A program made the translations under genes and the position numbers. Source: Collinsella sp. (lineage in GTDB: Bacteria > Actinomycetota > Coriobacteriia > Coriobacteriales > Coriobacteriaceae). Taken from it: 64,000 bases of DNA. Every line of letters begins with the position of its first letter. The first letter of the stretch is position 1. The stretch is from NCBI GenBank assembly GCA_019414565.1, contig DXLU01000029.1, positions 1 through 64,000 on the forward strand. Direction: 5' to 3'. Below are positions 1 to 9,483 of this stretch, in pieces. The notes under the pieces are model-generated. The model worked only from the letters and a program-made list of their open reading frames with translations. It did no database searches and was not told the DNA's origin.

Positions 1-15
1 AACTGCGGGAATGGC

Positions 16-1461
16 CTATTTGCTCAATGTGTTCGGCTGAGATCGGAAATCAACCTCGATGAGTTCGACCGTGCGGAGCATCTCGCGCCGACGGCATCCG
101 CGACCGTCAACCGAAGCCTCACCCATCTGGTTATCGTAAGGGTCCTCGCGCATGCCGTCGAAAGAGGGCTCAAACTCTGCCTGGAATCGATTGTTGGCCA
201 CCATACGCCACGGGTCGAGATTGCCAAAGTAGTGACGGCGACGCCACTCCTCCCCCATCCTGCGAGCAGAAGATCCAAATGACACGTCGGCGTTGAGCCA
301 ACCGGTTTGCGGCGTATAGAACTCTGCCCAGTCGTGCGACCCCACCGAATCGGGCGCAACATACAGGCCGCTCTGCCAACGGGCAGGCACGCCCGCGATA
401 CGGCACATGGTGATAAACGTGAGCGCCATAACGCCGCAATCGCCGCGGAGCGAATGCGCGCAGTCATCGGCAATAGATCCCAAAAGCAAGTACGGCGGCT
501 GATAGCGATAGTCGATGTACTGCGTCAGGTAATCATAGATAGCACGGGCGCGATCGAGCGGATCATCGAGCCCGTCAATAACACGGGCCGTTAGCTGCTG
601 CAGATACGGCGTGAACGCAATGTGCGGACGGTCCTCGGAGGTGTCCTCGGGCAGCGGCGCGTCCATACAGGGATGCGATGGGAGCGCGCCACCATAGATA
701 TCGCAATAGGGGGCATCGATTTGGTAACGATAGGTCACCGAGAACGATCGGTCGGCCGAGGAGACCCACGAGGCAGTACGCGCCGAAGCATTCGTAGGAG
801 CAATGAACCCCTCCGACGTCATATCGAGAACCTCGATATGAGACTGCTGACGGCAGGCGGCAGCAACGGGTAGCCACGCGCGAACAGTCTCTCCCTCCAG
901 AGCACCAGGAACAGACACGCATGCCTTGAGCGTAATGGCGCGAGACAGCCCGCCTTGCGATTCCATCTCCTTAAGCATCTGATTGCGCAGCGCCATACCA
1001 TCCGTAGAATCGGGGCGCAGACCCGGAACCTCCTTGGGATACACGCGCAAAGAATCAAGGAAGTTGTCGAGAACGAACAGCTCGCCATCGATAAAGCGCC
1101 AGTCAATACGCTTACGATTAATCAGGTCATCAAACTGCTCTTCGATAAACTCTGGCCACTCCTCGCGAATCATCGCAATAGCCTGATCGCGCGACACCGA
1201 AAAATGAAGCGGCGTCTCGAGCATGCGATACCGCTCGGCACGAACACAAGCAGCCAGCGAAGGCTCGGGGTTCTGCTCCAAAAGGCGATCGCAGGCAGCA
1301 ACAGCCTGCGTCAAATACCCGGCATCCTTAAGACGAAGAATCTCGGGCGGCAGTCCAACATCGAGATGACGAAAGTCATCACAGCAAACATCAACAGAGC
1401 AACCAACAGGCCCCTCGTCAATAACCTTCCCATCCGAAGGCAGCACATCAATAACAGCCAT
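16..1461 (-). CDS. Transglutaminase-like domain protein
   Basis: The protein has about 481 residues. The C-terminal half carries a transglutaminase-type cysteine-protease fold: Cys in GDCGVMAL (about residue 342), His in SHDWAEFY (about 376) and Asp in LNADVSFG (about 392) form the expected Cys-His-Asp triad. The N-terminal half has no domain I recognise. No signal peptide or membrane segment is evident, so it is probably cytoplasmic. The start at 1461 is preferred because GGAG lies a few bases upstream; a longer form starting at 1497 lacks a clear ribosome site. The physiological substrate cannot be told from sequence, and such folds also act as peptidases. It is separated from the aldolase gene by a large palindrome and is probably its own transcription unit. 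Confidence 0.75.
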   Translation of the reverse strand: MAVIDVLPSDGKVIDEGPVGCSVDVCCDDFRHLDVGLPPEILRLKDAGYLTQAVAACDRLLEQNPEPSLAACVRAERYRMLETPLHFSVSRDQAIAMIREEWPEFIEEQFDDLINRKRIDWRFIDGELFVLDNFLDSLRVYPKEVPGLRPDSTDGMALRNQMLKEMESQGGLSRAITLKACVSVPGALEGETVRAWLPVAAACRQQSHIEVLDMTSEGFIAPTNASARTASWVSSADRSFSVTYRYQIDAPYCDIYGGALPSHPCMDAPLPEDTSEDRPHIAFTPYLQQLTARVIDGLDDPLDRARAIYDYLTQYIDYRYQPPYLLLGSIADDCAHSLRGDCGVMALTFITMCRIAGVPARWQSGLYVAPDSVGSHDWAEFYTPQTGWLNADVSFGSSARRMGEEWRRRHYFGNLDPWRMVANNRFQAEFEPSFDGMREDPYDNQMGEASVDGRGCRRREMLRTVELIEVDFRSQPNTLSK

Positions 1462-1601
1462 ACCAAACTCCAAGTCATTAGAACTCTTGAAGCACATTGT
1501 AGCGAGATAGAAAAGAAAGCCCCAATAAAGGAACTCTCAACACCGATAAACGGTACCTCTAAAAATGAATTCAGACTTGTAACCCTGCGGCGTTAAACGA
1601 A

Positions 1602-1693
1602 GGAAGCCCCGTCCCCCGGAACTGTTTCCTTGGCGCGACTTCTGGCGAAGCCAGGTGAGCGCAAAGGAAACAGTGTAGGGGGACGGGGCTTCC
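1602..1693. repeat. Very long extragenic palindrome, 92 bases
   Basis: The outer arms GGAAGCCCCGTCCCCC (1602-1617) and its exact complement (1678-1693) are followed inward by a second pair, ACTGTTTCCTT (1621-1631) with AAGGAAACAGT (1664-1674), then GCGC with GCGC, and a central CTGGC-gaa-GCCAG stem. Almost the whole element folds on itself. It sits between the 3' end of fba (1714) and the transglutaminase gene, both on the minus strand, so it could also end fba transcripts, but no T-run follows. The outer arm matches the repeat arms at 21268-21439. Confidence 0.8.
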
Positions 1694-1713
1694 GGCGGGA
1701 AGTTTAGCGACGC

Positions 1714-2580
1714 TTACGCCTTGTTGACGGAGCCAAACTCCTCCATGAGCTCCTTGGTGCGGGCAACGATGTTGTCGCGACCAGGCTTGAGGAGCTTGCG
1801 GGGGTCAAAGCCCTTGCCCTGCTGATCCTTGCCAGCCTCGATGTACTCGCGGACGCCCTTGGCGAAGACGAGCTGCAGGTCGGTGTTGACGTTGATCTTG
1901 GAGATGCCCAGGGAAATGGCCTTCTTGATCTGATCCTCGGGGATGCCGGTGCCACCGTGCAGGACGAGGGGCAGGTCGCCGGTCTGAGCCTTGATCTCGC
2001 CCAGACGCTCGAAAGAAAGGCCAGCCCAGTCGGCGGGATACACGCCGTGGATGTTGCCGATGCCGCAGGCGAGGAAGTCGACGCCCAGGTCAGCGATCTG
2101 CTTGCACTCAGCAGGATCAGCGAGCTCGCCGCTGGAGGTCACGCCGTCCTCGGTGCCGCCGATGCCGCCGACCTCGGCCTCGATGGACATGCCCTTGGAG
2201 TGGGCAAGCTCAACGAGCTCCTTGGTGCGGTCGAGGTTAAGCTGGAAGGTCTCCTCGTGAGAGCCGTCATACATGATGGACGTGAAGCCGGCCTCGATGC
2301 ACTTGAAGCAGTCCTCGTAAGAACCGTGATCGAGGTGAAGGGCGACGGGAACGGTAACGCCCGTGGCCTCGACGGCAGCCTTGACCATGTCGGCGCAGAC
2401 CTTGAAACCGCCCATCCACTTAGCGGCACCAGCGGTGCACTGAAGGATCAGCGGAGACTTGGCCTCCTCGGCGGCCTGGAGAATAGCCAGGGTCCACTCG
2501 AGGTTGTTGGTGTTGAAGGCACCGAGACCGTACTTGCCGGCCTCAGCCTTCTTGAGCATGTCTGCTGCGTTGACGAGCAT
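1714..2580 (-). CDS. fba: Class II fructose-1,6-bisphosphate aldolase
   Basis: This zinc aldolase cleaves fructose-1,6-bisphosphate to glyceraldehyde-3-phosphate and dihydroxyacetone phosphate in glycolysis. The 288-residue protein has the expected family length. Visible landmarks are HLDHG at residues 82-86 (catalytic Asp84, zinc ligand His85), His179 in NIHGVY, His208 in HGGTG, and the phosphate-binding NVNTD near 230. The start at 2580 is chosen because AGGAGG lies just upstream; a 32-residue N-terminal extension is possible in frame but matches nothing in the family. The gene appears monocistronic, with its own promoter around 2621-2648. Confidence 0.96.
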   Translation of the reverse strand: MLVNAADMLKKAEAGKYGLGAFNTNNLEWTLAILQAAEEAKSPLILQCTAGAAKWMGGFKVCADMVKAAVEATGVTVPVALHLDHGSYEDCFKCIEAGFTSIMYDGSHEETFQLNLDRTKELVELAHSKGMSIEAEVGGIGGTEDGVTSSGELADPAECKQIADLGVDFLACGIGNIHGVYPADWAGLSFERLGEIKAQTGDLPLVLHGGTGIPEDQIKKAISLGISKINVNTDLQLVFAKGVREYIEAGKDQQGKGFDPRKLLKPGRDNIVARTKELMEEFGSVNKA

Positions 2581-2620
2581 AAAAGAAACCTCCTGTAAGG
2601 TTGCTCCGATAACGCCTGAG

Positions 2621-2648
2621 ATTTTACCACGGCGTACCCGAGCATAAA
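2621..2648 (-). promoter_or_regulatory. Probable fba promoter
   Basis: Read on the minus strand, TTTATG (2643-2648) and TAAAAT (2621-2626) are separated by 16 bases and give a leader of about 35 bases before fba. The -35 match is weak and the -10 match is fair. Confidence 0.45.
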
Positions 2649-2775
2649 CGTTCATTTGTTCACGAATATCGTCCAAACAGACTTTTTTTGACCGTTTGCC
2701 CTACGGAATTGACCCGTTGGGGAAAAATAGCTTGACGTTTGGACGCTTCTCGTGCTTCAAAAGCCGACTATTAAG

Positions 2776-3459
2776 CTACATCTGCATGAAAGGGTTCTGC
2801 ATGAGCTCGCGTGCCATGGTGGTCGAATCGCCATGGCCCGTTAAGCAAACGGTATCGGGCGGGAGAAGCCGGGCGAGCTTGGAGAGCGAGCGCAGGATCG
2901 CCGCCTCGTCTCCTCCAGAAAGATCGGTGCGGCCGTGGCTGCCCGGGAATAGCGTGTCGCCCACAAAGGCAATGTTCCCCTGCTCGGTGGCGGCGAACAG
3001 AACGATGCCGCCCGGTGTGTGCCCGGGCACCTCAATTACCTGCAGGCAAATGTCGCCCAGCTCAATGGTGTCGCCCTCGGCAAGCAGCCGCGTCGGCTCA
3101 CCTGGATCGGGCGTCTCGATGCCCCACATCGCTCGCTGCTCCTCGATATTCGCATGCGGCACTGCTGCGTCCTTGCCACACAGCTCGTACAGGGCGTCGG
3201 CGCCAACGGCGGCCCGAACTCCAGCGACACCGCCAACATGGTCGGCGTGACCGTGCGTACAAATGGCGCCGAGCACTTGCACATCGGGATGCTCGGCTCG
3301 AATATGTTCCACCAAACGCTCGCCTTCCCACGCGGGGTCGATAATCACGCACTCATTGTCCGAAATAACAGCATAGCTATTGGTCTGAATGGGACCGTTT
3401 GCGAGCGTCTCAATCTCGACCGATCCCTTGGGAGTTAAATCCAAGGGCACAGCACTCAT
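2776..3459 (-). CDS. MBL-fold metallo-hydrolase, glyoxalase II-like
   Basis: The 227-residue protein is a compact metallo-beta-lactamase-fold hydrolase. Metal-binding THGHADH lies at residues 68-74, followed by a His in GHTPGG, a bridging Asp in FVGDTLF and a late His in LTGHGD. This is the layout of glyoxalase II and related thioester hydrolases. It lacks the extra C-terminal domain of classical GloB, so the substrate is uncertain. A strong purine-rich ribosome site precedes the start. It follows rel by 84 bases on the same strand and may be the last gene of the recJ-rel operon, although a 12-bp perfect hairpin lies between them. Confidence 0.85.
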   Translation of the reverse strand: MSAVPLDLTPKGSVEIETLANGPIQTNSYAVISDNECVIIDPAWEGERLVEHIRAEHPDVQVLGAICTHGHADHVGGVAGVRAAVGADALYELCGKDAAVPHANIEEQRAMWGIETPDPGEPTRLLAEGDTIELGDICLQVIEVPGHTPGGIVLFAATEQGNIAFVGDTLFPGSHGRTDLSGGDEAAILRSLSKLARLLPPDTVCLTGHGDSTTMARELMQNPFMQM

Positions 3460-3479
3460 GTCCCTCTCCTCTCTATAGA

Positions 3480-3507
3480 ACTCGAGGCATCAAACGATGC
3501 CTCGAGT
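3480..3507. other. Intercistronic hairpin between rel and the metallo-hydrolase
   Basis: ACTCGAGGCATC (3480-3491) and GATGCCTCGAGT (3496-3507) form a perfect 12-bp stem with a four-base loop. No T-run follows in either direction, so an RNA-processing or stabilising hairpin is as likely as a terminator. Confidence 0.6.
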
Positions 3508-3543
3508 GTAGCGAATATCGATAATGTGGCACGTTCGTCGCGA

Positions 3544-5904
3544 CTAAACGCGGCGCTTGAGCTGGGCTCCACCCTCGCCGGGCATCAGGCGGCGAGCATC
3601 GTAGACCGAATCGACGCTGCTGATGGAAGCCAGCAGCGGATCCAGACCACTCGCGTCCGAGATCTCGACCATAAAGCGCAGGGTTGCAATACCCTCGCGG
3701 TTGGTCGACGTGGCGGCAGAAAGGATATTGCCGCCCGCATCGCCAATGGCAATGGTGACATCCTTGAGAAGGCCCATGCGGTCCAGGCACTCGACCACGA
3801 TCTCGACCTGGAAGAGGGTGTCGGCAGCGCCGTCCCACTCCACTTCGATCATGCGCTCGGGATGCTCCATAAGACCCTTGACGTTGGGGCAATTGGCGCG
3901 ATGCACCGAAACGCCACGACCGCGCGTGATGAAGCCGACGATGTCGTCGCCCGTCACCGGATTGCAGCAATGCGCCAGACGGACCAGCAGGCCGCTGTTG
4001 CTCTCGCCCTTGACGATAATACCGTTGCTGGCGCTCTTGCCGCGCTTTTGCGGCTTGCGGTTGGAACCGCGGGCAGGCTGCTTGACGACCTCGGCAATAG
4101 CCTCGGCCTTGGAGAGCTGCTCCTCGGGCTTGGGGTCCAAGATTTGCTCGACCTTGTTACCCACAGCGCGAGGGGCAACCTTGCCGGCGCCGACGGCGGC
4201 AAACAGGTCCTCGAGCTGCTTGTAATTAAACTGCTCCGCCACGGCGTTGAGCGCACGCGTGGATCGCGGCGTAGAGATGCCATACCCGCGCTTGCGCAGG
4301 TCCTTGGCCAGTATATCGCGGCCGGCAGCAGCGTCATCGTCTTTGGTCGCGGCGGCGAAGTAACGGCGGATCTTTGACTTGGCCGAAGGTGTCTTGACGA
4401 TCTTGAGCCAATCGCGCGACGGCTTGGAACTCTTGTTGGTCAGGATCTCGACACGATCGCCCGTCTTGATCTCGTGCGTGAGCGGGGCCACCGCACCGTT
4501 GATCTTAGCGCCGACGCAGTGGTTTCCCACCTCGGTGTGAACGGCGTAGGCAAAGTCGAGCGGCGTGGAGCCGGCACGAAGCGCCATGACCTCGCCCTTG
4601 GGCGTAAAGACGAAGATCTCCTGATCGAAGAGGTCGACCTTCAGCGAATGTAGGTATTCCTTGGCATCGGTGATCTCGTCAGACGCAGCCCAATCGAGCG
4701 AATGTTTGAGCCAGTTAATCTGGTCGTCCAGACGCTGGGCATCATTGGTCTTAGACGCAGACGATCCGCCCGATTTCTTATACAGCCAGTGGGCGGCAAT
4801 GCCGTACTCGGCCTGCTCGTGCATCTCGTAGGTACGAATCTGAATCTCGAGCGGACGAGCCGTGGGGCCGATAACCGTCGTGTGGAGCGACTGGTAGTTA
4901 TTGACCTTGGGCATGGCGATATAGTCTTTAAAGCGCCCGGGCATGGGGTGCCACAGCGTATGCACCGCACCGAGCGTGGAGTAGCAATCGCGCACCGAAT
5001 GCGTGATGACGCGCAGTGCCACCAGGTCGTAGATCTCGGAAAATTCCTTGCCCTTGCGCTTCATCTTTTGGTAGATGGACCAATAGTGCTTGGAACGACC
5101 GTTGATCTGGAAGTCCTCCAGGCCAATGCGGCTGAGCTCGTCGGTGAGTGTCTTGATGGTCTCGGCCAGATAGCGCTCACGGACCTCGCGCGACTCCGCC
5201 ACCATGCGTGCGATGCGCTGGTAGGCGTCGGGTTCAAGGTAGAAGAAGGACAGGTCCTCGAGTTCCCATTTAATGGAGCTCATGCCCAGACGGTCGGCCA
5301 GGGGCGCATACACGTCCATGGTCTCGCGGGCCTTAAACAGGCGACGGTCCTCACGCAGGGCCGCAAGGGTGCGCATGTTGTGCAGACGGTCGGCAAGCTT
5401 AACGATGATGACGCGGATGTCCTTGGACATGGCGAGGAACATCTTTCGCAGCGTGAGCGCCTGTTTCTCGTCCATGCTGTCGACTTCGATGTTGGTGAGC
5501 TTGGTCACGCCATCGACGAGCTCGGCCACCGTATCGCCAAACAGGCCGGAAACATCGGCAAGCGAGGTCTCGGTGTCCTCGACGGTATCGTGCAGCAGCG
5601 CGGCGCACACCACATCGCAGTCCATCTTGAGATCGGCCAAAATGATGGCCACCTCGACGGGATGGTTGATGTACATCTCACCCGAGCGGCGCTTTTGGTT
5701 GCAGTGCTTCTCGGCAGCAAAGCAATAGGCCTGCTCCACCTTAGAAAAGTCGTCCTCATTCATATATTTGAGGCACAGGCGCTCCAGCTTGTCGTAGCTG
5801 TCCGCCATAATCTCGGGCGGCAGCTCATCGGCATGCTTATAGTGCTCCATCTCCGAGAACGGCTGGAGGGCGGAATCATGGGCGGTACGGGCTGCGGCAT
5901 CCAT
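3544..5904 (-). CDS. rel: Bifunctional (p)ppGpp synthetase/hydrolase
   Basis: This RelA/SpoT-family protein makes and degrades (p)ppGpp, the stringent-response alarmone. Its 786 residues hold, in order, an HD hydrolase domain with the catalytic pair in LLHDTVED (His105-Asp106), a synthetase domain around residues 260-400 including GRFKDYIAMPK and NNYQSLHT, a TGS domain beginning IFVFTPKGEV, and a C-terminal ACT domain. An intact HD motif predicts real hydrolase activity, as in the single long RSH of most Gram-positives. An N-terminal stretch of about 35 residues is longer than typical. AAGGGGA precedes the start. The gene begins 15 bases after the recJ fusion stop, implying co-transcription. 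Confidence 0.95.
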   Translation of the reverse strand: MDAAARTAHDSALQPFSEMEHYKHADELPPEIMADSYDKLERLCLKYMNEDDFSKVEQAYCFAAEKHCNQKRRSGEMYINHPVEVAIILADLKMDCDVVCAALLHDTVEDTETSLADVSGLFGDTVAELVDGVTKLTNIEVDSMDEKQALTLRKMFLAMSKDIRVIIVKLADRLHNMRTLAALREDRRLFKARETMDVYAPLADRLGMSSIKWELEDLSFFYLEPDAYQRIARMVAESREVRERYLAETIKTLTDELSRIGLEDFQINGRSKHYWSIYQKMKRKGKEFSEIYDLVALRVITHSVRDCYSTLGAVHTLWHPMPGRFKDYIAMPKVNNYQSLHTTVIGPTARPLEIQIRTYEMHEQAEYGIAAHWLYKKSGGSSASKTNDAQRLDDQINWLKHSLDWAASDEITDAKEYLHSLKVDLFDQEIFVFTPKGEVMALRAGSTPLDFAYAVHTEVGNHCVGAKINGAVAPLTHEIKTGDRVEILTNKSSKPSRDWLKIVKTPSAKSKIRRYFAAATKDDDAAAGRDILAKDLRKRGYGISTPRSTRALNAVAEQFNYKQLEDLFAAVGAGKVAPRAVGNKVEQILDPKPEEQLSKAEAIAEVVKQPARGSNRKPQKRGKSASNGIIVKGESNSGLLVRLAHCCNPVTGDDIVGFITRGRGVSVHRANCPNVKGLMEHPERMIEVEWDGAADTLFQVEIVVECLDRMGLLKDVTIAIGDAGGNILSAATSTNREGIATLRFMVEISDASGLDPLLASISSVDSVYDARRLMPGEGGAQLKRRV

Positions 5905-5919
5905 CGAGGTCCCCTTCCC

Positions 5920-8900
5920 CTAGGCCCGCGGTACGATCGGGCGGTTAACTTTGGCTAGCATATCAGAAGCGCACGAATCGAGCGCCCAACTCCGGAAAGC
6001 CGAGAACTCCATGCGCGAACGCAAGCCCTCCAAATAGCGAATTGACCTGCTCAATTGCACACGGCCGGGGTTTTCGGCCATCGCGATGCGACGGGTGTCG
6101 TCAAACCCCGAAACGCGACAGAAGCCAAGCTCTTCGAAGATTCCCAGGCCACTTTCCACCGAGCGCTCGTCGACCGGCGTGCGAGCATCGATGGCAAGGC
6201 ACATCTGCGCGATGTCGATATCGCTCGCGCTAAAGGAATCGTCCCCGGTCTTGCCGCGGTTGGAGCGCCACATGGTTTGCAGCGCGCGATAGAGCGTGAC
6301 GAGCTCGTCGCGCTCAGGCGCATAGCAGTCGAGTAGGCGCTCGTTAATGCGGGCGTCGCGCGACGAATAGAGCAGGTGAATCACGGCGGGCTGTCCATCG
6401 CGACCGGCGCGGCCACTCATCTGGTTAAACTCAATCGCGCCAAACGGCATGTGATAGAGCACGACATGGCGAATATCGGGAAGGTTGACGCCCTCGCCAA
6501 AGGCCGAAGTCGAGACGATGCAACTGAGGCTGCCATCTCGAAACGCCTCTTCGACGCGGCGGCGATCGGAGCGCGCAAGCCCGGCGTTATAGAACGCGAT
6601 ATGGGTCGCACAGTCTGGTACGCGCTTGCGCAACGTCTTGGCAAGCGCCACGGACTGGTCGCGCGAGTTGACGTAAATGACGGTCTTCTCCCCCGTCGCC
6701 ACAATCGACACCAGGCGATTTTCGCGGCTCGCAAGGTCGCGATCGTCCTCGAGCTGCAGGTTCTCGCGAACGGTCTCGTCAACCACCGTGCTGGTAATCG
6801 GCAATACGCGAGCGAGCTCTGCCACGACCGGAGCCGTCGCGGTGGCAGTCGTGGCCAGAACGACCGGATCGCCCAGGGCCTTGAGGATATCGGGCATGTC
6901 GAGGTATGCGCTTCGGTCGCCGCCCTTGGCAAGACCGGCATGATGTGCCTCATCGATAACGACAAAACCGATGCGCCCCGAACGCGCAAAGCGGTCGCGG
7001 TGAATAGACAGGAACTCAGGCGTCGTGAGTACGATGCCGGTGCGGCCCGAAGCCAGGCCGGCAAACACGTCATCGCGCGCTGCCTCCACGGTCTCGCCGG
7101 TCAACACGCCCACGCCAATGCCGAGCGCAGCCATCGTCGATGAGAGGTGATAGGCCTGGTCGGCAACGAGCGCACGCAGCGGATAGACAAAGATGCTCGC
7201 ACGCCCACGAAGGACCGCCTCGCGCGCGGCGTGCACGTGGAAAATCAGAGACTTGCCGCGGCCCGTTCCCATAACGGCCAAGACGCTCTTGTGGTCAGCC
7301 AGGGCGTCAAGCGCCTCGACCTGCGCGCGGTGCGGCTGGTTCGATCCGATAAAGCTGTGAATGAGCGAGCGCGTGAGCTCGGTATAGGAAAGCTGGGCGA
7401 GCGTTTGGCGCTTGCGGGACTCCAGACGAAGACCGGCGTCCGCAGGCTCCACGCCGCGGCGAAGCTCACATGCCGGGTCGTCAACGCTGGGCGCCGTGGT
7501 ATCGCGGACCAAGACATCCTTGATCATGAGCTTTGGCTTTACGCGACCTTGCCAATGCTCGGCCACGGCCTCGAACACCAAGTCGACGGCGCTGTCGCAA
7601 TTGATGAGCCTATCGATCTGCGGCACGCGAAACATGATGGCCGGCACACTCGCGGCGCCATCGGTCGCCACAAAGCGCATGTGCTCGCCGGTTTTGCCCA
7701 CCACGGCGCGATCGCACATCGTCACGCCCTCGGCGGCCAGAAGCGGCACCTTATTGCCCTGGCCAAACGGCTCAAGACGAGAAATCTGCTCGATAGTCTC
7801 GATATTCAGCTCAGAGAGGTCGACGGTGGCGGCAACCTCGTCGGTGTCCTCAAAGTCCTCGGCGGGAAGCTCGGACAGCACGGCGGAAAGGCGACGACGG
7901 AACCCATCGAGCTTGGACGCCTCGATGGTCACGCCCACCGCACCGGCATGCCCGCCGCGGCGAATCAGCAGGTCGGAGCAACGCTCGACGGCGTCGAACA
8001 GGTTGACTTTGCCCACCGAGCGGCCCGATCCGCGTGCAATGCCGTCCTCAATCGAGAAGAGCAGCGCCGGCACGTGGTAGCGATTGGTCAGGCGGCTCGC
8101 CACGATGCCCTTGACGCCCTCGTGCCAGCCCTCACCGCCCACGACGATTGCGCGCCCGCCGTCATAAGTCTCCTCGACCTTCGCCATGGCATCGCGCGTA
8201 AGCTCGGCCTCGATCTCGCGGCGTTGGCGATTGATTTCCTCGAGCTCGGCGGCAAGAGCGCTCGCTTCGATGGGGTCGCGGGCAAGCAGCAGGTCGAGCG
8301 CCAGCTTGGGATCAGCCATGCGGCCGGCAGCATTCAGACGAGGGATGAGCGAAAACGACAGGCCGTCGGCCGTAATGGTAGAAAGGTCGGCCTTGGCAAG
8401 TGCGGCAAGCGCGATATAGCCGGGGCGGGCCGTCACGCGCATCTGCTGGATGCCCTCGGCGACCAGTGCGCGATTCTCGGGCGTGAGCGGCATCATGTCG
8501 GACACGGTGCCCAGCGCTGCGACCTCTATCAGCGAACGCCAATACGACGGCTTGCCCAAACGCTCGCCCAGGACCTGCACCAGCTTGAGCGCCACGCCGG
8601 CACCGGCAAGCTCGCGCGAGGGACCCTCGTCCTCGAGCTTGGGGTCGGTCAGGGGCACACCCTGCGGCACCTGGTCGGAAGGCTCGTGATGGTCCGTGAC
8701 CACCAAATCGATTCCCAGGCTCTCCAGATAGGAAACCTCTTCCTTGGCGGCAATGCCGTTATCGACGGTCACAATCAGCTGGGGGCGAGCGAGCTCATTA
8801 ACGCGGTCGAGCGCCGCACGCGAAAGACCGTAGCCCTCGTCAAAGCGATGCGGAATAAACGGCGTGACATCGGCGCCAAACGTGCGTAGTGCCTCGGTCA

Positions 8901-9207
8901 ACAGGCAGGTCGACGTAATACCGTCAACGTCAAAATCGCCAAAGACCGCAATGTGCTCGTGGTTGCAAATAGCACGCTCGACGCGGTCGGCAACGACCGA
9001 CATGCCCGGGATAATGAGTGGGTCGGCCCAGTCGCGATCGAGCGAAGGCGTCAAAAACAGCTGACCTTCTTCGATGGATGTAATGCCGTGCGCGACCATA
9101 ATACGCGCCACCAGCCCGGGAATGCCCAGGCCAGCCGAAAGCTCCTTTTCGAGCTCGGGGTTTTGCTGAGCGACCGCCCAGCGATGCGTCGTCTTAAGCG
9201 ATGACAT
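5920..9207 (-). CDS. recJ: RecJ exonuclease fused to RecQ-type helicase
   Basis: About 1,095 residues hold two enzymes in one chain. The N-terminal ~560 residues are a RecJ-type 5'-3' single-strand exonuclease: metal-binding FGDFDVDG near 90-96, VTVDNG, and the DHH motif in VTDHHEP near 171-176, followed by DHHA1 and OB-like regions. The C-terminal half is a superfamily-2 RecQ-like helicase: MGTGRGKS (Walker A), VVIDEAHH (DEAH box), ATTATAT (motif III) and MSGRAGRDG (motif VI). The usual RecQ zinc and HRDC domains are not obvious. The fusion would couple unwinding to resection in recombination repair. The start at 9207 is favoured; an in-frame GTG at 9252 is an alternative. It leads the recJ-rel operon. 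Confidence 0.92.
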   Translation of the reverse strand: MSSLKTTHRWAVAQQNPELEKELSAGLGIPGLVARIMVAHGITSIEEGQLFLTPSLDRDWADPLIIPGMSVVADRVERAICNHEHIAVFGDFDVDGITSTCLLTEALRTFGADVTPFIPHRFDEGYGLSRAALDRVNELARPQLIVTVDNGIAAKEEVSYLESLGIDLVVTDHHEPSDQVPQGVPLTDPKLEDEGPSRELAGAGVALKLVQVLGERLGKPSYWRSLIEVAALGTVSDMMPLTPENRALVAEGIQQMRVTARPGYIALAALAKADLSTITADGLSFSLIPRLNAAGRMADPKLALDLLLARDPIEASALAAELEEINRQRREIEAELTRDAMAKVEETYDGGRAIVVGGEGWHEGVKGIVASRLTNRYHVPALLFSIEDGIARGSGRSVGKVNLFDAVERCSDLLIRRGGHAGAVGVTIEASKLDGFRRRLSAVLSELPAEDFEDTDEVAATVDLSELNIETIEQISRLEPFGQGNKVPLLAAEGVTMCDRAVVGKTGEHMRFVATDGAASVPAIMFRVPQIDRLINCDSAVDLVFEAVAEHWQGRVKPKLMIKDVLVRDTTAPSVDDPACELRRGVEPADAGLRLESRKRQTLAQLSYTELTRSLIHSFIGSNQPHRAQVEALDALADHKSVLAVMGTGRGKSLIFHVHAAREAVLRGRASIFVYPLRALVADQAYHLSSTMAALGIGVGVLTGETVEAARDDVFAGLASGRTGIVLTTPEFLSIHRDRFARSGRIGFVVIDEAHHAGLAKGGDRSAYLDMPDILKALGDPVVLATTATATAPVVAELARVLPITSTVVDETVRENLQLEDDRDLASRENRLVSIVATGEKTVIYVNSRDQSVALAKTLRKRVPDCATHIAFYNAGLARSDRRRVEEAFRDGSLSCIVSTSAFGEGVNLPDIRHVVLYHMPFGAIEFNQMSGRAGRDGQPAVIHLLYSSRDARINERLLDCYAPERDELVTLYRALQTMWRSNRGKTGDDSFSASDIDIAQMCLAIDARTPVDERSVESGLGIFEELGFCRVSGFDDTRRIAMAENPGRVQLSRSIRYLEGLRSRMEFSAFRSWALDSCASDMLAKVNRPIVPRA

Positions 9208-9315
9208 AGGCGCCCACCCCCGATAGGGGCAGGTCGCCGCGATACCTCTCACGGTTCATAGCGATGAGTCCTCTGTGTATGCCCGCTTCGGCAGGCAGAT
9301 CTGTTGAACGGATTT

Positions 9316-9321
9316 ATTATA
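9316..9321 (-). promoter_or_regulatory. Probable -10 box for the recJ-rel operon
   Basis: On the minus strand there is a perfect TATAAT about 109 bases before the recJ start at 9207. No good -35 is seen at 16-18 bases. The rest of the 9208-9483 intergenic stretch shows only the divergent upstream regions of recJ and the symporter gene. Confidence 0.5.
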
Positions 9322-9483
9322 CCGTGCAGAGCAGACGCAAATCGCCGCAGCACGCCGCGGTTTCGGTAAACGATGCCGGTAATAGCCTCGAAATATTTGA
9401 GCGTTTCTGACGCACGGACGCATGCGAGCGTCTAGCATATCCATTCAAAACGGGTTCACGGGCAAAGGGAGTCACAAGCGCAT

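Noticed and set aside
7147..8889. A 580-codon plus-strand frame across the recJ fusion
   Set aside because: Antisense shadow; rich in His, Arg and Gly, with no recognisable domain, and it lies wholly within the RecJ-RecQ coding region.
9256..9444. A 62-codon minus-strand frame upstream of recJ
   Set aside because: It lies over the probable recJ promoter, lacks a ribosome site and is Cys/Arg-rich without a domain.
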